From contig OZ038323.1 of assembly GCA_964035795.1 (NCBI GenBank), positions 7,404,671-7,468,670 of the forward strand: a stretch of 64,000 nt of DNA, read 5' to 3'. Position numbers and translations under genes: made by a program. The DNA is from Pterobdella sp. o SKG-2022 (taxonomy: Eukaryota; Annelida; Clitellata; Hirudinida; Piscicolidae). A model generated the notes under the pieces. It saw nothing but the letters and a program-made list of their open reading frames with translations, ran no database searches and was not told where the DNA came from. This document shows, piece after piece, positions 28,330-64,000 of the stretch (the stretch's first letter is position 1; the number at the start of each line of letters is the position of its first letter).

Positions 28330-30286
28330 TTGAACAGTATAATTCAAATGAGAAAATATCAAAAATGAATTTTCTCAAAGAGTTTGAAAGAGTTTTTCAC
28401 AACTTTTTTTGGCCAACGGATTAAACTGTATGGAGACAGTCGTTTAAATTGATTTTTATGAATCAGTAACTTTCAAAAATCTTCAAACATCAAAAGTTCA
28501 AGTACAAATCTTCAAAATAAACACCAAGTCACACACAACATCGTTATCAGACTCTTATTATAAGGTGCACAAACGATGTCTGTCAACTCATGCGAGCGTT
28601 TCAATTGTTCTGATTCACAATCCAAGGGAGAAGTTGACGAAAGGAGGGGATTACATACAGTTTTGAGAAGATTATTGATTTAATAATGACACATTAAAGT
28701 TTTTAGATAAAAAGGAGAGAAGAGAGTTTATGGTTGATTTTTTCTGTTGCTGGTTGTTCCAATCGCTTTGTGTTGTGTTGTGCTTAGAAGCACCTGTGTT
28801 TTAACATATTGGCGGTTGAGAACCTTTTTATTTAACTAGGTGTTTTTGGATTGGTTTATTTATGCAATTAATCAATTAAATTAATGATTATTTTGTTAAA
28901 ATTTCTAAGCCTAAAAAATTGGAAAAAAAAGAATGTTAAGCCTTTAAGGATCACATGAGAATTCCTGGAAATATTACATTCTTTAACACCTTTTAAAAAC
29001 ACTAATTAAGTTAATTTAATTAATTCAATTTAAAATGATTTTCCACATATTAAAAAAGCTAATTAAAACTAAGTTCTTCATTAGATACAAAAAAACAAGA
29101 AAAAACTAAAAATAGAAATGAGTCAGAAGAAAATAATACAGGTGAGACCACCTGGAAAGGCTGTTGAGAAATTAATCAACATATATTCCAGTCTTACCAC
29201 TTGTTTTTCTAATATTTTTTTGTATTATTTTTTTGTATTATTTTTGTATTTTTTTGTATTTTTTTTTTTGCATTATTTTTTTATTCATTCCTCATATTAT
29301 TTCGATCATTTGGTTATATTCTGTTTGTTTTTTCGAATAAAATGCTATATAATATATTATTAATGTCATTTATTTCAAGATAATTCCATTAATTTGTTTT
29401 TTTTTATATAATCTACTTATTCTATTTTGAATTTTTGTCTTTAAAGTGTTCACACCTAGCAACGAAACCATTCGAAGCTATGAAATACAAAGCTATTTAA
29501 GTTAAGGTGCACTAAGCCTGAAACTAAATTAATACAAACTAACACTGTATTCAAAACACGACAAAATTTTAAAAACTGAATTTGGAAAAGTTTAAATTTT
29601 ATATACATACAACAAACAACATAAAGGCAACTTTATGATGCGAATACAGAGAGCTAGATCGAGTTTTATTGAGACAAAAGATACCAAATAAAACAATCAA
29701 ATCCTGCGTAAAACAATACAACAGTTAGTACTTAAACAAAAAAAAACTAGATATTTAAAAATCACGTTTCACAAAAAATAAAACGATTTAAAAACAAAAC
29801 ACAGACACAACCTACACAAAAAAAAACAACTACAAAAAATCCTCCCCAAGCCAAACAACAAAAACACCATCAACGACACGAAAAACATCAACATCCTACT
29901 CAACCAAAACACCACGTCCCATATCAAACTCAACGCAAACACCACATCTCATAATAAACACTGCAACGAACCATTGCAACGTTTAACAATTCAGTTGATC
30001 AATAACTTCATGTAGACTTCGTGGTTTGCGCATCTCAACAGTTCATAAAGTATTTGTATAGTATTTCTATACTATTTATAATGCGTTCAGTTATTTTGCA
30101 TTCATAGTTCATAATACTCAGTGGTCTATAAAATCCTGAAGTTAATGCCACTATAATCATATTCTTAATCAAATTGAATCAAATTTTATACCGATTACAT
30201 ATTATTATGGAATATATCAAGCATTTTGCCAAGAAAATTTTAGTAAGATGGATCATAACTAATGACCAGAGTCCTACTAAGTCTGC
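28330..30286. other. Spacer between the acidic gene and the R4-like element
   Basis: About 2 kb holding the upstream region of the acidic gene and AT-rich DNA with A/C-rich simple stretches near 29740-29960. The LINE's 3' UTR probably extends into 30000-30286, but its end is not marked by an obvious tail. No exon is recognised. Confidence 0.45.
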
Positions 30287-31700
30287 CTACAACTCCAGAA
30301 CTTTCTTCAAAATTCTTGCGGTAGCGAGTAATGCCGCTTTTTGCAACTCTCCCATATTTGTATTAATTTCTAATTGGTGGAAAAAGCCTATGAAGTTTTT
30401 GCTTATACTTCCAAGGGCTCCAATTACAATCATTACCACATGCACTTTCTTTTGCTGCCATAGTCTGCTAACTTCTCTTCGTAGATCCTGATATTTATCA
30501 ATTTTTTCTTTTTCATTTATTCTGCAGTCTCCAGGTACAGCAACATCCACAATCAAGCATTTTTTCTCCTTCTTGTGTAAAACGACAATTTCAGGTCGAC
30601 GGGCTTCTATCATATTGTCACATTGTATATTGAAGTCCCATAGCAACTTTATGTCATCATTCTCCATAACACTATCTGGCTCATGTTCCTACCACTTTAC
30701 ATCGCATTTTAATCCATTTTTCTTACACAAGTCCCAATGGAGTCGTCTAGCAACGTTATTGTGACGTCTCTTGTACTCTTTTTGAGCGAGCTTCTCACAT
30801 TCGCAGATTATGTGTTGAATGATTTCACCTTTGTTGCCGCACATCCTACACAGTGGGCTGTTAGCTGTTTTATCTATGTGGAGTTTAAGATAGTTGGTCT
30901 TCAAGGCTTGCTCTTGAGTCGCACATACAAGTGACTCAGTTTGGATTTTCAAATTGCCTTTTCTCAGCCATCTCCAACTTAACTTTTTGTCTACTTTTGC
31001 CGATGCATCCCTTAAGAACTGTCCATACATTTTTTTTTTATTCAATTTTTTTATTCTCTCATCTAGAATATTTTTTTTCATATCTTTCACTGTGGCAATT
31101 AGTAGATTTTCAAAATCACTTCTAGCTGCACATTAAAGTCTTTCATCGCTTTTTTTGATGTGATCCTCAAGGCTGATTTTGGCCAAGATAACAGTATCTT
31201 CAGCATTTGCCAGTTCTCGTCCGTCATCTTTCCTTGGTATATATAACCTATCTACATCACTTCGTGGGTGCAGTCCATTATGCATTGTTAAGAGTTTCCT
31301 AGTTTTCCCATCTATTGACTGAAGCTCAGTCTTTGTCCAACTAAGGAGAGGCGCCGAATATCTCAAAACAGGGATAGCCCAAGTATTAATACTCTTAACA
31401 ATATTCCTTCCATTCAGTTTTTTCTTTAAATCGTCAGTTTGTAATATACCCAGGTACTTGTATCCTTCTCCATCTCTCAATGCTTTCATTACTGTGTCTT
31501 CGGGTAGCTTAATTTCATCTGATTTTACTTTTTTCCCTCTTTTCATTACTAACATTGAACACTTCTCGATACTGAATTTCATGCCGATATCTTCAATAAA
31601 AACTCTTACTGTCTGTACTAGTGAGTCGAGTTCTTCCTCGGTTTCGGCATACAGTTTGAGATCATCCATATAGAGTAGATGTAAAGCTGTAAAAATGTTT
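30287..31700 (-). mobile_element. 5'-truncated, inactive R4/Dong-like non-LTR retrotransposon
   Basis: A single minus-strand frame, interrupted by two stops (31133-31135 and 30689-30691), encodes the C-terminal part of an R2/R4-superclade element. It starts at the reverse-transcriptase catalytic box YMDD (31661-31672), followed by DLKLYAETEEELDSL and thumb sequences. Next is a CCHC knuckle (CRMCGNKGEIIQHIICEC). Last is a restriction-like endonuclease with RRPEIVV, DVAVPGD and EKIDKYQDL, the PD-(D/E)xK-type motifs of this group. Everything N-terminal to YMDD is missing, so the copy is 5'-truncated, as is common after incomplete reverse transcription. The truncation point lies within about 30 bases of an AAT/ATT tract. 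The R4/Dong assignment rests on remembered resemblance of the DDLKLY region and the endonuclease; R2-superclade membership is firmer. Confidence 0.82.
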
Positions 31701-31724
31701 TGTAGCTTTCAGTATACCTATTAA

Positions 31725-31950
<226 letters not shown>

Positions 31951-32420
31951 CCTTTTTTTTTTATTACTATATATATTCTATAATCTATTCCTATTTCAAT
32001 TATATCGTGTATATCTAAAGGGATGTTATAATGATGATGACTTGTGTGGTATATATAACTACATTCGTATAGTATTTGTAAACTATTTAATGCTTTACTT
32101 ATATGAAATCTATGATTCACTAGTTATATAAAAACTCATATTTCAATTTTACGTATGTAATATGTGATTCTGGTCATACAAGGATTTGAGAGAATTTATT
32201 ACCAAAGATTTGGTGCGTTATACTACTGAAGCTATATACTAGTTTATATGCTGTGTTGGTATTTGATATCTATTGATATATTGCTATGACAACTGTGGGG
32301 ATTCACTTTTAATAATTGTTTATATAGTGATAAGGAAAAAATAGAAAAAATAAAAAAAATTAAAAAAATAAACTTTAATGATGAAAAAATTATAAGAAAA
32401 AAATAATAGTATTAAAAACG

Positions 32421-33721
<1,301 letters not shown>

Positions 33722-33730
33722 TATATAAGG
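33722..33730 (+). promoter_or_regulatory. TATA box of the cyclophilin gene
   Basis: TATATAAGG lies in a locally GC-richer stretch about 320 bases before the start codon. A transcription start near 33752 would give a short non-coding first exon ending at CTACAG|GTTGTT (33807/33808). The matching acceptor is ATTCCAG at 34044, seven bases before the ATG. The 5' UTR intron is inferred from these splice-like sites only. Confidence 0.6.
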
Positions 33731-34051
33731 AGTTCTGGACTGGCTGCGTTACAATCGACTTTACTTCGACTTCAAGTGTTCTTCCCCCTCTCTCTAGCCC
33801 TCTACAGGTTGTTTGGAAACGTTTAATATTAAGTGTTGAATTTTATCCCATCATTGTTAGTATATTTTTTTATTGTTAAACTAATTTATCCGTTATTTTT
33901 TTATTAGTTAAGTTTACCCTTTATAAGTGCTATTTTTATTAATTTATATCGTTATGTTTATTTTTTAGTATTTGATTTCATCTAACATTATTCTATTTAA
34001 AACATTATTATGAACAACTGATGATTATAAATATAACATTCCAGCTCAAAG

Positions 34052-36766
34052 ATGATGTTGAAAGCCTTAGCACTGTTGTGTGTGGCAGTGTGTGTTAGCG
34101 CTGCAGATGAAGAACCCAACTACACAGGTTCAAACCCCGATAAAAACCTTAAAAAATTAACAATATGACCCAGAACTTTTTGAAATTTTTGCTCCAATAA
34201 TCACATTTATAGCTGCATTCTATTGTATCGTAAAAATAACAATAATAACAACAACAACAAAAAACTAGCCCTAATCTTCACCACACGCCCATCCAACCCA
34301 CAGTAACTGACGTTGCCTGGTTCGATATTCTGATTGAGAACGGCAACGGACCCGGTCAAGACTATACAGGCAGGTTCGAGATTGCCTTGTTTGGTCTCAC
34401 TACTCCCATGACTGTCATGAACTTTTTCAATCTCGTCAAGGGGTACAAAAGAGGAAAGGTAAGGGGATGGGTGGTTCTTGTGGTGATTAGTAGCGGCAGT
34501 CTATATGGGGGTTATTAGAATAGTAAGATTTTTTAGTTTCTTGTGGTTGTTTTGGTAGTTGTAGTGGTTATTTGTGGCTATTACGTAGTTTTTGTGGTAG
34601 GCTTATACTATTCTTTTTTGATGGTGTTAGTTTGTTGTGGGAGTTGTTGCTATGATAGTTTTAGTTGTTTCAGTGTTCTTGCATAAAATTCTAGTTGAAT
34701 TTAATAGTAAGAAAAATTAGTTCATTTTGAAGTGATATAAAAAATACAATACATAAGGGACATTTTGGTGAGATTAAAACAAACCGAGTTTTTTATGGTC
34801 ACTTGCATAGTTTTCATAAGAAATCATCACTAGAAATTATAAATTTTTTCATACTTTTTTTGAATCAACCAAACTAATTTGCAATCTTTTGTAGTATTAA
34901 TTATAAGAAACTTAATAGAAATACAAACGCCGTGAGGCTATCACGATTAAGCTTCAATTTTTAATGAATAGAGAAGTGATATATTGCTCTAGAAAAAGAT
35001 GCTTTTCTGCTTCGGTTTTGAATATGCAGTGAGAGCAATGTTGTGAACATTGTTTCATAATGTTGTTGTCACAGTAAAACTTCATCAACTTGTTGAGAAG
35101 TTGTTTTGTGTACGGTTATTTAAGAGCCGTCTTCATCGGTTTAAACCAGTTGAATTATTTAGCATCATAAAAACTAAAATTTTTTTCGCCATTCTTTATT
35201 ATAAAACATTGATATCAACAACCAGTCTGAAAAATAATTATTAAGAACAACAATAATGGAAAGAAATTAAAAAAAAAATAAATGAAAAAAAAAACAATGA
35301 AAAAAAAATAATAAAACCGAAAAATTAAATAAACTTTTAATATTCTTATTTTTTCAACCCACAGAAAACCCTGACCTACAAGAACACATCCGTCCACAGG
35401 GTCGTCAAAGACTTTGTTGTTCAGATGGGTGACGTCACCAAGGGAGATGGAACTGGAGGTGAAAGATATTTGTGTGTGGTTGTGCTCAATGTTGATGTAG
35501 TTGTGTGAATGTGGTTGTGTGAATGCGGTTGATGTGGATGTTGCTGTGTGAATGTAGTTGTGTGAAAGTGGTTGATGTAGATGTTGTTGTGTGGATGTGA
35601 TTTTTAAGGATGTGATTTGTGAAGTTGTGGCTGTGTAGCTTCGATTGGTTGCATAGTTGTATGGCATTTAGTATATAGTTCGTTAGATTATCCAGTTTTG
35701 CTGACTTAATTCAGCTTTGATCGTTGAAAAAAAAATTTCAATTTTTTTTTTTTAATTATTATTTTTGATTGATTTCTTCTTAAAGTTTTTTTTACTCCCA
35801 TGGCATCTTAACCAGTATCAGAAGCTAATGCTGTTTTTTGTGTTACAAATATATACTACAAATACTCTAGCAAATCTACTTAAAAAATGCATCCGAAAGT
35901 TTAAAGAGACATCATTTGTTTCAAAACTTCATTATCTCAAACGAAGGCTTTAAAAATGCGTTCATTAAATTTTATTGAGAAAAAAAGACTTGAAATTCCA
36001 ATCAGTTAAAAATTAATGGAAAAACCAGAAAAAAGTGAAACTTGCCAAAACATACATATGGTCAAAACTATCATTATAAAAACCCATTAAAGCTTCAGGA
36101 AGAACCAAAAAAACTTTGAACACTGAAGATTACTCAAAATCATTAAAAAACTACCCACACCCATCTTTATATCCTTTATAATCATTCACAACAACCAAGA
36201 CTCCCAAAAACCTACGAAAAAAACTTCCAAATCCTCACAGGCACCAGCATCTACGGCGATAAATTCAACGATGAGAACTTCGTTCTAAGCCACAAAGCTC
36301 CTGGCATGGTGTCAATGGCGAACAAAGGCAGAGACACGAATGGATCCCAGTTTTTCATCACCATGGTCAAGGCTAGGTGGATGGATGGCAAACACGTGGT
36401 TTTTGGAAAAGTCATCAAGGGATTTGTGAGTGTCTTTGTTTTTTAGAGATTTTAGTTTTTGTGGTGAGTTATAGTTTGAATATTGGTAAATTTTTATAAA
36501 ATTGTTAAAAAAAACCTGTTACTTAGTCAATTATATTAGCTCATTTCATAAGCCCTTCTTATCTCATAAACCCTTCTTTATAAACAAAAACTACTCAAAA
36601 CTTCACACAGAACGTGGTGCAGAAGGTGAATGAGGCTGCAACCCTGCCCGACAGCAGCTGGCCCATCAACAGTGTCAAGGTTGTCGACTGCGGCATGTAC
36701 GAACTCAAACAGAGGTTTGCCATCACTGATGCTGATGTCCAATCAACAAACGATTTGGATTACTAA
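34052..36766 (+). CDS. Secretory-pathway cyclophilin (peptidyl-prolyl cis-trans isomerase), five coding exons
   Basis: Catalyses cis-trans isomerisation of peptidyl-prolyl bonds. The N-terminal signal peptide ([18 protein letters not shown]) places it in the ER or outside the cell. Coding exons: 34052-34127, 34304-34458, 35365-35458, 36241-36425, 36611-36766, in perfect phase, 666 bases, 221 residues. Conserved cyclophilin elements include [44 protein letters not shown] and [12 protein letters not shown]. Equivalents of the CypA catalytic Arg55, Phe60, Gln63, Ala101, Phe113, Trp121 and His126 are present. Met61 is replaced by Val, and the GGD of CypA is MGD here. The C-terminus (STNDLDY) is not a KDEL-like signal, so it may be secreted rather than retained. 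Closest in layout to the CypB/secreted cyclophilins. A TATA box and an AATAAA flank it. Family certain; orthology to PPIB not certain. Confidence 0.93.
35470..35600 (+). repeat. GTTGTGTGAATG-type minisatellite in a cyclophilin intron
   Basis: Degenerate tandem units of roughly 12-24 bases (GTGGTTGTGTGAATG and variants) immediately follow the third coding exon. They lie wholly within the intron and have no coding role. Confidence 0.6.
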
Positions 36767-36833
36767 GCATGTAAACTTCATGTTTTGAGACATTTGTGTT
36801 TTGATATTTCAACTGTGTGGAATTAGTTTATTG

Positions 36834-36839
36834 AATAAA
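36834..36839 (+). terminator. Polyadenylation signal of the cyclophilin gene
   Basis: AATAAA lies 68 bases after the TAA stop codon on the coding strand. Confidence 0.7.
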
Positions 36840-38379
36840 TCTTTGAAATAATTCGTTTTATTAACAAAAAATTTGAAAAAAAATCAAAATTATTCGGTGC
36901 TTAAAATGTTGAACTAAAAATCCAATTCCTTAATTATCGATATAAAATGTCTATTTCAAGTAATTTTGAGAGAGAACAAAGGCTAAACTACCCCCACATT
37001 TTCACCCATGCATAATCAACTGCAAGGAAACCCACAATAAGAAATTGTTTGAAGTCATTCAACACCATTATAAAACTAAAACAGCTTAAAATAATTCTCA
37101 CATATACACTTTTGGTTGAGCTGAAACTTAGATATTGAGTTTAAATTTTACTTAAGAAATTCAATAGGTTGGATTCACTAATGAAGTAATGCCAACTCAA
37201 ATGCATGTGATTAAAAAGAAACAAACTTGCACAATTAAAAGAGAAAAGTTAATTTAAAGTTGGTTTTTAAATTTTTAAGAAATTCCATAAAAAAAACCTT
37301 TGGAAAAATCGCAGCTTAAATTAAGGATAAAAAAAACTTCAAAACGCTGGAAAGTGCATTTAAGGATAATAACCAAAGTCATCAAACAAAAATGGACTTA
37401 AAAAAACAAAATAAAAACTTTGAAAAACATCAAATGAACCAACAAAACGAGAAAAAAATACAATTGAAAAACAATCTAGAAGCATTATGAATACACACAG
37501 AACGTTTCAAATGATATGGTTTGTTTCATAATTGAAAATGTGGTTTGGGTGCGGTTTGTTCAATGCTGCCTGAAGATAGTGTCACCAAAAACATCGGTTG
37601 TATGCTGTCTTGTTGCTGTGTGTTGTGGTGGTGTTTTGTTGTCTTGGTGTGTTGTGTTGTGGTAATTTGTTGTTGTTTTGGTGGTGTAAGGTGTTGTGGT
37701 AATGTGAGGTTTTTGGGGGGGATGTGTTGTGTTGAAAAGGCTGTTGTGTTGTGTTGAAAAGAGTGTGGTGTTGTTGTTTAAGGCTGAATCTGTGGAGCTG
37801 TGACGTTTTTCAAGAGTTGTTTTTTTGTTCTTTGTGTTATCTTTTTTTTCATGTTTATGCAGTTTTTTCATCATGGTTTCGCTGTATTGTTGAGTCTTGT
37901 TTTTTGTTGTAAAAAGGTTATATTAGTTGCTAAGGTGTGGTTGAGTTATTTGAGTGTTTTTATTAAACAGTGCTTCAAGCTAATTCCAAAGTTGTTTAGT
38001 GTTCTATTTTTGTTTGTTTTTCCACTACTTTTTTGTATTTAGTGTTGGTTTTTAGTAGTAGTGTGTGGTTGTTTGTTTTTCCATTTAGTTTTGTTTGGGT
38101 TAAAAATAATCAAATTTGTTTTGCAAAAAGTTCAAATCTTTTCAGCAAAAATTTCATAAAAAATGAAATAATAAATTAACAATTTAGTATATAAATGAGT
38201 CCAAAAAGTTGATAATTAAAAGTAACAGATAACTAATACAAATAATTGTTATAAAAACAAAATACAACCACTACTCCTACAAATAATCATCATAAAAACA
38301 AAAAAAAACTAATACTACTAATACACATTATGTAAAATTCCCGAAACACACACAAATTAAATTTGGGATCATTAAAAAT
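36840..38379. other. Spacer between the convergent cyclophilin and receptor B genes
   Basis: About 1.5 kb between the 3' ends of two convergently oriented genes. A G/T-rich simple stretch (about 37590-37780, TGTTGTGG-like units) produces open frames on both strands that look compositional only. No exon is recognised. The receptor B 3' UTR should lie at the right end. Confidence 0.5.
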
Positions 38380-62656
<24,277 letters not shown>

Positions 62657-64000
62657 CTAGTTGGAATTAGATGTTAAAAGTGTATATATTGCTAATGAAA
62701 GAATATACGCATGCTTGTAATGTGAAGTGGGTAAATGTTACAATGTATTATAGATAGACCTAAATAACGACCAGTGAGCTTTAAGCGCAGTTAATGGTGA
62801 CCAACAGGATTTGAGTATAATTGATGATGACAAATGGGTTTTAATAAAAGTAGGTCTGGATCATTGATTCTTCGAACATTACAACTTTAACCAATAAAAT
62901 TTCATAATTGTATACAGATTGTTTTGAAGTTTTCGCAGCTTTTAAAGTTTTACCCAAAATATGATGATAAAACTAGTTTAATGAATGAATTAATAAAAAT
63001 AACTACTGTATTTTAAATAACTGGAATAAAAATCAAAACTTCAAAAAATTTTGATAGGCTTTTTAGGGTTTTTTTTGTTAAAATGACAAAAGCTCTCGGA
63101 GCCTTCGTTGCTAATAATTTATTAATTTGCGGCACAGCAATATCATCCAATCAATTTTCTTCAAAATATCTAGGTTAAATAGAAGAATTTTTGAAAATAT
63201 AGCTAAGAATTTTTGAATAAGTTTCATTTTGATATTTTCAACAGACGAGAGTTGGTGACATTATTAGGTGTAACAACCTAAAAGGAGTTGTAGCGATTAT
63301 GAATAGGGAAGTTTTGAAAATGGTTTGGAATATAATCAAGCTTCAATTGTTTTTTCAAACTTTGGTTCTTTTCTTTTTAACATGTTCACCGTAAGTTTTT
63401 CATTTTGGTTCAACATTTGTTGGAAACTCGGCTGGAAAGTTTAGCTGCGCAGTAATTGTTGAAAACAAAGCAGTAAGGAGTTTTGGAGTTTCTGAAACTT
63501 TTTCGAAAAACATAGCTGTTCATCATGAACAAAAAGTGTGAAACTTCACATGTGAACCTAACGATAACATCTGTGATTTCAGGTAATTTTTAGATGAGCT
63601 CACGGGATTTTTTTACTTTGAAACTAGCATATTGAATTTGCTTGAGTCAAATATCCCGATGATGGAGCTTGAGGTATGTTGTGAGGTTTGACATGGTGTT
63701 GCTTTGTTGACTCATGGACTGAACGACGTTTGCGTGAATAGTTTATTCCTAGGCGATCTCCAAATGGTAAAGCTCCAAAGTTCATCAAACACGCAATAGA
63801 CACGCTGAAATTAAAAGAATCTTGCAATAATACTATGTAAATAAGAAACTAAGTTCGTTTCCAATAATTTAATTTTACAATACATAAAGCTTTGTACTTG
63901 CAATACAAATTGTTGCTCAGTGCTGTTCATTTATGCCACAAACAGACTCAATAAATATTAAGAAACTGACGTTTTACACTGCGCAATGTAGTAAGGGCTT
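62657..64000. other. Right end of the window; 5' exons of receptor B expected here or beyond
   Basis: The first identified receptor B exon needs an upstream exon ending in one base. I found no confident match in these 1.3 kb. One candidate (63624-63810, minus) follows a good acceptor (TTTTAATTTCAG) and reads SIACLMNFGALPFGD, loosely like the amino-terminal-domain core, but it has no clear donor. Confidence 0.35.

Noticed and set aside
35215..35667. 150-codon minus-strand ORF with [12 protein letters not shown] repeats
   Set aside because: It is antisense to a cyclophilin exon and the GTTGTG minisatellite; composition explains the open frame.
63000..63190. Minus-strand peptide resembling a soluble domain (DIAVPQINKLLATKAPRAFV)
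   Set aside because: The frame is closed by a TGA just before it, with no AG between the stop and the peptide, so it cannot be spliced in; no match to the receptor.
63255..63400. Plus-strand reading CNNLKGVVAIMN, resembling the conserved core of a glutamate-receptor amino-terminal domain
   Set aside because: It lies on the opposite strand to receptor B, has no partner exons on the plus strand and stops soon after; similarity is over only a dozen residues.

Overview
This 64 kb window is strongly AT-rich eukaryotic DNA. It has short exons with GT-AG introns, long simple-sequence tracts and two 200-N assembly gaps (14172-14371, 41155-41354). The gene content is animal: two AMPA-type ionotropic glutamate receptors, a Snail zinc-finger factor, mitochondrial ribosomal protein L47 and a secreted cyclophilin. 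I infer an invertebrate. The triplet tracts, intron-rich genes and CR1/R4-type LINEs would suit a lophotrochozoan such as a leech or other annelid, but that is only a guess. All gene models below were built by hand from splice sites and reading-phase continuity.

Layout, left to right. The first exon of an unrecognised minus-strand gene lies at 266-516 and runs off the left edge. Receptor A (minus) occupies 12772 to 2393 in 21 exons that join in perfect phase into a complete 1,015-residue protein with a signal peptide. A roughly 3 kb spacer contains a 480-base perfect (TAC)n tract. A Snail-family exon (minus) lies at 15705-16732. A gene-poor 4.4 kb follows, then MRPL47 (plus, 21140-22106, three exons). 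Next is an unrecognised five-exon gene (minus, 22679-24355), then an acidic protein with a C-terminal membrane anchor (minus, 24572-28329, two exons). A decayed R4/Dong-like LINE (30287-31700, minus) abuts a large AAT/ATT palindrome. The cyclophilin gene (plus, 34052-36766) has a visible TATA box. From 38380 to 62656 lies receptor B (minus), a paralogue of A. Its 8.3 kb intron hosts a nearly intact CR1/L2-like LINE in the opposite orientation, and its 5' exons were not found in the window.

Most striking features. (1) Both receptors encode arginine in the genome at the pore Q/R site, a residue that vertebrate GluA2 obtains by RNA editing. (2) One amino-terminal-domain exon of receptor B is 1,719 bases (573 codons) and fully open, where receptor A uses 210 bases. 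It therefore carries either an insertion of about 500 residues or a retained, stop-free intron (exitron). (3) The acidic anchored protein carries seven Y-x-N motifs of the Grb2-SH2 docking type around a poly-Asp tract. (4) The five-exon coiled-coil/basic-tail gene at 22.7-24.4 kb matches nothing I recognise.

The genes do not form an operon-like unit. The only clear functional relation is between the two receptors, which look like an old duplication now separated by five unrelated genes and by retroelement insertions.
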